DNA from: Pseudomonadota bacterium
GTDB lineage: Bacteria > Pseudomonadota > Gammaproteobacteria > Steroidobacterales > Steroidobacteraceae
DNA: 10,033 nt
Reading direction: 5' to 3'
Assembly: GCA_021817875.1 (NCBI GenBank)
Contig: JAKAFQ010000118.1
Location: forward strand, 1-10,033
A program made the position numbers and the translations under genes. Positions 4,803 through 10,033 of the stretch are shown here, piece after piece (position 1 is the stretch's first letter; the number at the start of each line of letters is the position of its first letter). The notes below the pieces were generated by a model. It was given only the letters and a program-made list of their open reading frames with translations. It was not told the origin of the DNA and searched no databases.

Positions 4803-7085
4803 ATGAAAGCATCGAGTCTCGTTGCCCGGGCGGTATCGATCGGCCTCCTCGGGTCGATTGGCGCGCAGGCGTCGGCCGCCATGCCGGCGCCGATGACCCT
4901 CAAGGAGGTCGTCGTCACCGCGCAGCTGCGCCGGCAGAATCTGCAGCAGGTGCCGATCGCGGTCACGGCCCTGTCCGGCAGCCAGGTGCGGCAGAGGGGC
5001 ATCCATAACCTGGATACCCTGGCGCACTATGTGCCCGGACTGACCATGTCGCCGTTCGCCCTCGGGCAGAGCCTCATCTCGCTGCGCGGCGTCTCTTCCA
5101 ACGACGACGGACCCGGTACCTCTTCCCCGGTGGCCGTGTTCGTCGACGGCGTGTACTTCGGCAATGTGTCGACCATCGACCAGACGCTGTTCGACATCTC
5201 CAGCATCCAGGTGCTGCGCGGCCCGCAGGGCACGTTGTACGGCAAGAACGCCATCGGCGGTGTCATCAATATTCACACCATGCGTCCCCGCATGGACCGG
5301 CTGCACGTCAAGGCGCAGGCCACCGTCGGCAACTACGGCCGGCACGACTTCTCCGGCCTGATCACCGGTCCGCTCGGCGACGGCTGGGCGGGCAAACTGG
5401 TGGTCGCGACGCGCATGGCGCGCGGCTGGGTGCACAACGTGGTGCTGCACACCCGGGAGAAGAACGACGATTCGCGAGCGGTGCGCGGGCAGCTGCTGCA
5501 CGTGGGCGCGCATACCGAGTGGCTGCTGAGCGCCAACGCGAGCGTGGTCAACGAGGAGGACATGGCGCGGATTCCGATGTCGCACAAGACGGCCTTCCCG
5601 ATACCGCTGTTGCAGGTCTACCAGAGCTACTGCGGCACCGGAACGAACCCGAGTTGCGCCACGAATCCCTATGGTGGTTATCAGCGGCAGTTCTCCTACG
5701 GGCTCAGCGCGCGGTTTACCGATCACCTCAGCTCCGATACCAACCTGATTTCGATCACCTCCTGGCAGCGGACCTACAACCAGTGGTCGATGGACTCGCT
5801 GGGCGCGGTGCTGCCGCTCGGCAACGACGTGTGGGACAACGACAAGGCGCTGACCGAGCAGCTGCGCGTGGTGTCCCAGCCCACGAAGCAGCTCCACTAC
5901 GTGGTCGGGCTGTGGTTCAGCCGCGAGGATCGCAATCGACTGCGGCTTTTCCTGCTGCCGACGATCAATCCCAATCCGGCCCTGGATGAGCACTACCGCG
6001 GCATCGATCGCATTCTGAGCGAGGCGGTATTCGGCCAGGTCGACTGGCAGTTCGCGCCCCGCTGGGTGCTGTCGCTGGGTGGCCGCTACTCGTACGAGCA
6101 CCGGGCCATGAGCAACAATTCGTTCGGCGACGCCAAGGACGCCAGCGGCTACGGTGGGGCGATCGGCCTCGGAATCCTGCCGAACTCCCTGATCAACCAG
6201 GTGGCGCACGGCTGGAGCCGCTTCACGCCGAAGATCGCCCTGAATTATCGGCCGGCGGCGGGCTTGAACTTCTACGTGACGGAGTCGGAAGGCTTCCAGA
6301 GCGGCGGGTACGCGGCGGAGCCGACCAGCATCGCGGATACCAAGCCGCTGGCGCCGGAGATCGCATATAACACCGAGATCGGCGCGAAACTGGAGTTCGT
6401 GCACCGCCTGCGCGCCAATATTGCGCTGTTCGATACCCGTTACCGCGATCTGCAGATCCAGTCGTTCGGGCCGCGTCCGGGAATCGTCAACCCGCCGCCG
6501 AATTACATCGGTGAATTCGAGACGTTCAATGCGGGCGGCGCCCGGGCGAAGGGCGCGGAGCTCGAGCTCGACTGGCTTGCGACCGACCGTCTGACCATCA
6601 GCGGCAGCTACGGCTACATGGATGCGAAGTACAGCATCGCCTACCTGGCAAACGGCTCGGTGTACTCTCTGCTCAGCGGTCCGGGCAACGCCTCGTGCCT
6701 CGCCAATCCGGCCCAGCCCGGCTGCATCGATCTGCGCAACCAGAGCGGCCAGGCCATGCTGCACGCGCCGCGCAATACGGGAAGCCTGGACGTGACGTAC
6801 CGCCAGCCGCTGCCGGATGGCGGTGAACTGGTGCCGAGTGCCACCTACACCTATACGGGCACTCAGCGAGGCGAGCTCGAGCCTTATGCGATGCAGCCCT
6901 CGTTCAGTCTGCTCGGCGCGCGGCTGACCTGGATGAGCCCCTCCGACCGGTATGAGGTGTCGCTCTGGGGCCGCAACCTTGCCAACAAGGCGTGGGTGAG
7001 CGACGTGTACACCATCGCCAACGAGGTCTTCGGGGTGTATGGGCCGCCGCGCACCTATGGATTGACGCTCGACTGGAAGATGTAG
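4803..7085 (+). CDS. TonB-dependent outer-membrane receptor
   Basis: A 760-residue outer-membrane transporter that takes up a substrate using energy from the TonB-ExbB-ExbD complex. Residues 1-26 form a signal peptide (MKASSLVARAVSIGLLGSIG, then an AxA-type cleavage site near ASA/SAA). A TonB-box-like 'TLKEVVVTAQ' follows at about 32-41. The plug domain runs to about residue 160 with 'VPIAVTALSG', 'ISLRGVSS', 'VAVFVDGVYFG' and 'IQVLRGPQGTLYGKNAIGGVINI'. The remainder is a 22-strand type barrel, seen as alternating aromatic segments, with two possible extracellular disulfide loops (CGTGTNPSCA and CLANPAQPGC). The plug pattern is that of the large receptor group abundant in sphingomonads and other catabolic bacteria, often linked to aromatic, steroid or glycan substrates rather than proven siderophores. 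The last residue is Met, not the usual Phe/Trp. It lies just after the amidase and is probably co-transcribed with it. Confidence 0.96.
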   Translation: MKASSLVARAVSIGLLGSIGAQASAAMPAPMTLKEVVVTAQLRRQNLQQVPIAVTALSGSQVRQRGIHNLDTLAHYVPGLTMSPFALGQSLISLRGVSSNDDGPGTSSPVAVFVDGVYFGNVSTIDQTLFDISSIQVLRGPQGTLYGKNAIGGVINIHTMRPRMDRLHVKAQATVGNYGRHDFSGLITGPLGDGWAGKLVVATRMARGWVHNVVLHTREKNDDSRAVRGQLLHVGAHTEWLLSANASVVNEEDMARIPMSHKTAFPIPLLQVYQSYCGTGTNPSCATNPYGGYQRQFSYGLSARFTDHLSSDTNLISITSWQRTYNQWSMDSLGAVLPLGNDVWDNDKALTEQLRVVSQPTKQLHYVVGLWFSREDRNRLRLFLLPTINPNPALDEHYRGIDRILSEAVFGQVDWQFAPRWVLSLGGRYSYEHRAMSNNSFGDAKDASGYGGAIGLGILPNSLINQVAHGWSRFTPKIALNYRPAAGLNFYVTESEGFQSGGYAAEPTSIADTKPLAPEIAYNTEIGAKLEFVHRLRANIALFDTRYRDLQIQSFGPRPGIVNPPPNYIGEFETFNAGGARAKGAELELDWLATDRLTISGSYGYMDAKYSIAYLANGSVYSLLSGPGNASCLANPAQPGCIDLRNQSGQAMLHAPRNTGSLDVTYRQPLPDGGELVPSATYTYTGTQRGELEPYAMQPSFSLLGARLTWMSPSDRYEVSLWGRNLANKAWVSDVYTIANEVFGVYGPPRTYGLTLDWKM

Positions 7086-7459
7086 TCCGGACGCGCCTGC
7101 GACAGGCCCAGGCCGATGAGCGGCTGCCGCGATCGCCGCGGCAGCCGCTCGGGAGCATCGTGCGGCGCTCAGGCCGGCCGCACCTCAGGCTGCTGGGAGC
7201 CCCGGGGCCGGACCGCAGGGGGTGAGCCCCGCTGCCGGGTCGAGGCTGCCGAGGCGATTCGGGGTCCGGGCGGCCGTCACTCCCGTCTGTCCTCGAAGGG
7301 GCTGCGGGCTTGATCTGCCGGGTTCGATTCCGCTGACTGCGGTCCATCGGGGTGGCGCTGCGGCCAGCGGCGTGGGGCGCGCATCGGCGCCTTCCCCGCG
7401 ATAAGATGACTGTCTGCAGACCCTCTGGAGATTGTGCCCCAGCCCCCGAGGTGCCGATC
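7086..7459. other. 374-bp intergenic region between receptor and stress-protein genes
   Basis: It starts with the strong hairpin at 7118-7150. The middle is GC-rich with no credible coding frame. Just before the universal stress protein are TAAGAT (7402-7407), which could be a -10 element without a good -35, and the palindrome GTCTGCAGAC (7412-7421). A stretch GGGTTCGATTCC near 7320-7331 resembles a tRNA T-arm loop, but the flanking bases do not pair. Confidence 0.45.
7118..7150 (+). terminator. Strong GC hairpin after the TonB receptor, probable terminator
   Basis: Two perfect 14-bp arms, GAGCGGCTGCCGCG (7118-7131) and CGCGGCAGCCGCTC (7137-7150), enclose the loop ATCGC. The hairpin starts 32 bp after the receptor stop. 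It has no trailing T-run, like the palindrome after the Rieske gene. It most likely marks the 3' end of the amidase-receptor transcript. Confidence 0.52.
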
Positions 7460-8266
7460 ATGGAACCGAAATTCATCCTGGTGCTGCTTGCGTCCACGAC
7501 CGGAGCGCCACAGTGCCTGCGGATCGCGTCGGTGCTGGGCGAGCGTCTCGGCCAGAAGCTGCGGCTTGCGCATGTCGAGATCGGGCCACGTTCGATCCTG
7601 CTGCCTTCGCAGGAGCAGCTTTCGGAATACGAGGTCGAGCATCTGGCCGATCGCGAGCGGGCGGAGACCGAGAAGCTGCGCGACATCGTGACCGAATGGA
7701 CGCGGGCGAGCGGCAGCTCCGCCGAATTCGATCTCTACAAGGGCGATGAATGGCGGGTGATGCGGCACTACCGCAAAACGGCCAGCATGGTGGTGCTCGC
7801 CGCACCCCATACTCAGCCCATCGGACATCGCGAGGCGCTGCGCGCGGCGCTGGTGCGGACCCGCCATCCGGTGGTGATGGTGCCGCCCGCCTGGGAGGGC
7901 GGCTTCGGTCAGCGGCTGATGGTGGGTTGGTGGGATGTCCCGCCGCTGCGTCGCGCCCTCGTCGCGTTTCAGCCGTTCCTCGCCGCAGCCGGGCAGGTCG
8001 AGGCGGTCACGGTCGGCCAGGACGAGAGTGTTCTCGAGGGGGCGCGCGCCGCCATTGCACCGATCGCCGCCGGGGCGAGCTACCGGAGGGTCGCCCCCGA
8101 CGGGCGACGGACGGCGGACGTGCTGCTCGAGGCGGCCGCCGCTTACGGGGCGGACGGACTCGTCATGGGCGCGTTCCGGCGCGGGGAGATCCTGAACTGG
8201 CTGGTGCGGGGCACGTCGACCCGGCTGATCCAGTCGAGTTCATTGCCGCTGCTGATGCATCCCTGA
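7460..8266 (+). CDS. Universal stress protein, tandem UspA domains
   Basis: A 268-residue protein made of two UspA-like alpha/beta domains, about 1-145 and 150-268. Domain 1 begins 'KFILVLLAST' and ends with 'ASMVVLAAPH ... RHPVVMVPP'. Domain 2 begins 'QRLMVGWWD' and ends with 'ADGLVMGAFRRGEILNWLVRGTSTRLIQSSSLPLLMHP', which matches the closing strand-helix-strand of the family. Family members bind ATP or other nucleotides or act as scaffolds in stress responses. Here the glycine-rich loop is only partly conserved (GAFRRG ... RGTS), so nucleotide binding is uncertain. ATG 7460 is chosen because GAGGTG (7448-7453) lies 6 bp upstream; GTG 7451 and longer starts are in frame but less supported. 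It is cytoplasmic and convergent with the exporter gene, from which it is separated by 41 bp. Confidence 0.9.
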   Translation: MEPKFILVLLASTTGAPQCLRIASVLGERLGQKLRLAHVEIGPRSILLPSQEQLSEYEVEHLADRERAETEKLRDIVTEWTRASGSSAEFDLYKGDEWRVMRHYRKTASMVVLAAPHTQPIGHREALRAALVRTRHPVVMVPPAWEGGFGQRLMVGWWDVPPLRRALVAFQPFLAAAGQVEAVTVGQDESVLEGARAAIAPIAAGASYRRVAPDGRRTADVLLEAAAAYGADGLVMGAFRRGEILNWLVRGTSTRLIQSSSLPLLMHP

Positions 8267-8282
8267 AGCGCCGTGTCAGACC

Positions 8283-8306
8283 GGCGGCCGGCCTGCCCGG
8301 CCCGCC
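8283..8306. terminator. Possible shared hairpin between convergent genes
   Basis: GGCG-GCCGG (8283-8291) pairs with CCGGC-CGCC (8297-8301 and 8303-8306) around the loop CCTGC, with one bulged C. It fills most of the 41-bp gap between the stops of the stress-protein and exporter genes. It could slow or end transcription from both sides, although no T-run accompanies it. Confidence 0.33.
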
Positions 8307-8307
8307 G

Positions 8308-9582
8308 CTACAGCCAGCCCAGGCCGCGGGCCAGCATGCTGATCGCCACCAGCACGATCATCGGCACGAATACCTTTTTCAGGTGAACGTTCGACATCCG
8401 GTTCAGAGTCTTCGCGCCGAGCATCGAGCCCCCCAGCACGCCGAGCGCCACCGGAGCGGCAATCATCGGGTCGATATCGCCGCGTTGGAAGAAGATCCCG
8501 GCGGAAGCCGCCGCCGTCACCCCGATCATGAAGTTGCTGGTGGTGGTCGAGACCTTCATCGGCAGGCGCATCGCGGTGTCCATCGCCAGCACCTTGAAGG
8601 TACCGCTGCCGATGCCGAGCAGGCCGGAAATCAGCCCCGCCACGTACATCATGCCGAAGCCGATGCGCACATGCGCCACGTGGTAGGGGATGTCCTGGTG
8701 CGTGCGGCGGTCCGAGTAGGTGCCGGGCAGTTTCAGCCACGTGGCCCACTTGTGGTCCTGTACGCCCCGCGGCAATTCTTCCCCGAGCCGCAGCACGAGC
8801 GGTATCGCCGAGACCAGCAAAATGACGCCGAATACGATGAACAGCAACGTGTCGTCGAGCATCGATGACACCAGGGCGCCGCAGATCGCGCCGGCCGTGG
8901 TGGCGATTTCGAGAAACATGCCGACCCTGAGATTGGTCATGCGATCGCGCACATAGGCCGCCGCGGCGCCGGAGGAGGTGGCGATCACGGACACGATGGA
9001 GGCGCCGATCGCGATGGCGAAGGGTACGTGGAAGATGAGCGTCAGGATCGGCACGATGAACACGCCGCCACCGAGCCCGGCGAGCGCGCCGACGAACCCC
9101 GCGAACACGCTGCTCAGCGCGATGAAAATCCAGGCGCCGAAGGTGTTGTTCGGCAGGTTGGTGAGGCCCGGCCGGCCGAGATAGGCCCCGATGCCGAAGA
9201 TGCTGAACAGCAGGATCGCCAGGACGATCGCGGTGATGATGACGTAGGTGCGGTCTTTTTCGATTGCAAACGCGACGATCGACACCGCGACGCGCAGCAC
9301 CGGCGTGGCGAGAAGAATCAGGAGCCCCGCGGTGACGATCGCCATCGGCTCGGCGGCCTTGAGCCCCGAGCCCACCTCCGCCAACGTATCCGGGAAGGTC
9401 GCGTGGGGCAGCCGGCCGAGCAGGAGCAGCGCGTAGTAATAGCACACGCCGGCGAGGATCACCGCGACGCTGAGCAGTACGCCGCCCCGCAACACACCGC
9501 TGATGACGAGTTCGGTCTGACGGATGAGGCCATCGTCGGACCCGGGACGGGTCGTGTTGTCGTTGAGGGTGACGTTGGGCAT
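8308..9582 (-). CDS. DUF1634-TauE/SafE fusion, putative sulfite/organosulfonate exporter-type membrane protein
   Basis: A 424-residue inner-membrane protein in one uninterrupted frame. Residues about 23-132 match the small DUF1634 membrane protein: helices 'GGVLLSVAVILAGVCYYY', 'PMAIVTAGLLILLATPVLRVAV' and 'TYVIITAIVLAILLFSIFG', with the typical 'RVAVSIVAFAIEKDRTY' loop. Residues about 150-424 are a TauE/SafE (TSUP) transporter with both hallmark repeats, 'GALAGLGGGVFIVPIL' (165-180) and 'GLLGIGSGTF' (320-329). TSUP proteins move sulfite, sulfonates, sulfoacetate or other anions. DUF1634 and TauE genes are commonly separate neighbours, so a single chain is notable. The ATG at 9582 has only a weak ribosome-binding site (GGCATCGGG before it). 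A possible minus-strand promoter is the -35-like GTCACA (9663-9658) and GATATT (9641-9636). The substrate is unknown. Confidence 0.92.
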   Translation of the reverse strand: MPNVTLNDNTTRPGSDDGLIRQTELVISGVLRGGVLLSVAVILAGVCYYYALLLLGRLPHATFPDTLAEVGSGLKAAEPMAIVTAGLLILLATPVLRVAVSIVAFAIEKDRTYVIITAIVLAILLFSIFGIGAYLGRPGLTNLPNNTFGAWIFIALSSVFAGFVGALAGLGGGVFIVPILTLIFHVPFAIAIGASIVSVIATSSGAAAAYVRDRMTNLRVGMFLEIATTAGAICGALVSSMLDDTLLFIVFGVILLVSAIPLVLRLGEELPRGVQDHKWATWLKLPGTYSDRRTHQDIPYHVAHVRIGFGMMYVAGLISGLLGIGSGTFKVLAMDTAMRLPMKVSTTTSNFMIGVTAAASAGIFFQRGDIDPMIAAPVALGVLGGSMLGAKTLNRMSNVHLKKVFVPMIVLVAISMLARGLGWL

Positions 9583-9933
9583 CCCGATGCCGGCGTGTGT
9601 CTGCGTTTTGTGTTCGAGACCTGAAGAAAGCGGGGAATATCCTGCGCGGCGGCCTGTTGTGACGGAGGCGGCCGGTCGGGCGGCGACAGTGTACTGCCGC
9701 GCTGTGCCCCGGGGTCGTAAAAATTCAAAAAACGCCCGACGTGACTGTCTGTCCTGACGGCCGCGATCGATCCGGAGCGTGCGGTCCGTCCGACGTTGGC
9801 CCGGGTGCGGTGACCGGTGAAAATGCGGTCGATTCTCGATTTCGTGATGGGTGTCGCGCGGACGCCGGCGTCCCCGGGGTCCATCGACCAGCCGCCTCGC
9901 GGCAGGTTCTCATCCCGTCCCCGCCCAAACGAC
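9583..9933. other. Upstream region of the exporter gene, no gene seen
   Basis: It contains the leader and promoter region of the leftward exporter gene. An A-tract segment at 9719-9734 (AAAAATTCAAAAAA) interrupts otherwise GC-rich DNA and could be an upstream activating or bent-DNA element. Small plus-strand frames here (for example from 9741) lack ribosome-binding sites and recognisable domains. The longest runs straight through the terminator at 9934-9957, which argues against it being a gene. Confidence 0.45.
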
Positions 9934-9957
9934 GAGGCCCACCTCGCGGTGGGCCTC
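9934..9957. terminator. Intrinsic terminator, possibly bidirectional
   Basis: GAGGCCCACC (9934-9943) and GGTGGGCCTC (9948-9957) form a perfect 10-bp stem around TCGC. Outer bases AAACG on the left and CGTTT on the right extend the pairing. There is a T-run at 9963-9966 on the plus strand and a shorter CGTTT on the minus strand. It is the only hairpin in the window with T-runs. On the minus strand it lies directly downstream of the tRNA-like 3' end, where a tRNA gene's terminator would be. Confidence 0.72.
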
Positions 9958-9965
9958 TGCCGTTT

Positions 9966-9984
9966 TGGCTGGGGGACTAGGATT
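9966..9984 (-). other. tRNA 3'-end-like remnant ending in CCA
   Basis: On the minus strand this stretch reads AATCCTAGTCCCCCAGCCA. That has the form of the last part of a tRNA: end of the T-loop (AAT), a 3' T-stem strand CCTAG, a 3' acceptor strand TCCCCCA, discriminator G and CCA. Such an end with discriminator G is typical of tRNA-Gln in proteobacteria. Upstream of it the bases no longer fit: the expected T-loop TTCGAAT is GAGCAAT and the 5' T-stem GGGAC does not pair with CCTAG. It is therefore not an intact tRNA, but could be an attachment-site remnant or a tRNA-derived repeat. Confidence 0.45.
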
Positions 9985-9988
9985 GCTC

Positions 9989-10031
9989 GTCCCGTCGTGG
10001 GACTCGCCCCTGCGGGGCCGGCCGTTGGCCG
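9989..10031. repeat. Three consecutive short hairpins at the right edge
   Basis: Three perfect 5-bp stem-loops follow each other with almost no spacing: GTCCC-GTCGT-GGGAC (9989-10003), GCCCC-TGC-GGGGC (10006-10018) and CGGCC-GTT-GGCCG (10019-10031). Together with the terminator at 9934-9957 this gives four hairpins in 100 bp. The array may continue beyond the window. It could be a structured repeat element or part of an RNA; no gene is evident. Confidence 0.4.
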
Positions 10032-10033
10032 TC

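Noticed and set aside
4767..6764. 665-codon minus-strand open frame opposite the TonB receptor gene
   Set aside because: Stop-free antisense frames are common in GC-rich genes. The translation has no recognisable domain and no ribosome-binding site, while the sense strand encodes a complete receptor.
7318..7340. GGGTTCGATTCC resembling a tRNA T-arm
   Set aside because: The bases on either side do not form a T-stem and no acceptor or anticodon arm can be drawn.
9741..9980. 79-codon plus-strand open frame near the right edge
   Set aside because: No ribosome-binding site or domain, and it reads through the terminator and the tRNA-like sequence, whose bases explain its C-terminal residues.
9966..10033. 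A complete tRNA gene on the minus strand
   Set aside because: The T-stem strands do not pair, the T-loop is not TTCGAAT-like, and the 5' acceptor would lie beyond the window, so only a 3' remnant is supported.

Overview
The window is GC-rich DNA (roughly mid-60s percent G+C by eye) with tightly packed genes, TonB-dependent uptake and LysR/Rieske catabolic genes. This fits a Gram-negative aerobic Pseudomonadota, probably a gammaproteobacterium with wide catabolic ability (Steroidobacter/Nevskiales-like) or a sphingomonad-like relative. The lineage is inferred from gene style only; there is no rRNA or other marker gene. A tRNA-like 3' end with an encoded CCA near the right edge is in keeping with a proteobacterium.

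Layout. At the left edge (1-157, minus strand) is the start of a gene whose first 52 residues resemble the helical cap of corrinoid (B12-binding) proteins. A 427-bp intergenic region follows, with AT-rich spots at both ends, a repeated 9-mer and two hairpins. Reading right are a LysR-type regulator (585-1529), a short promoter-bearing gap, and a VanA-like Rieske oxygenase alpha subunit (1667-2794) followed by a perfect 30-bp palindrome. About 600 bp without a convincing gene comes next. It ends in a promoter that fires almost exactly at the ATG of an amidase-signature hydrolase (3394-4770). A TonB-dependent outer-membrane receptor (4803-7085) lies 32 bp further on and ends at a strong GC-rich hairpin. 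After a 374-bp gap there is a tandem universal stress protein (7460-8266), convergent with a membrane protein that appears to fuse a DUF1634 domain to a TauE/SafE exporter domain (9582-8308). The last 450 bp hold no gene. They contain a bidirectional-looking terminator, a 19-nt stretch like a tRNA 3' end, and three short hairpins in a row.

How the genes may work together. LysR, Rieske oxygenase, amidase and TonB receptor look like a small catabolic unit. The receptor would import a bulky or scarce substrate, the Rieske enzyme would hydroxylate or O/N-dealkylate it, the amidase would cleave an amide bond, and LysR would sense an intermediate. No ferredoxin reductase is in view, so the oxygenase must borrow its electron donor or find it outside the window. 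The substrate cannot be read from the sequence. The stress-protein/exporter pair at the right looks like a separate unit. The right edge may be the end of a mobile island that used a tRNA gene; this is a hypothesis. I found no CRISPR array, transposase, integrase or complete RNA gene.
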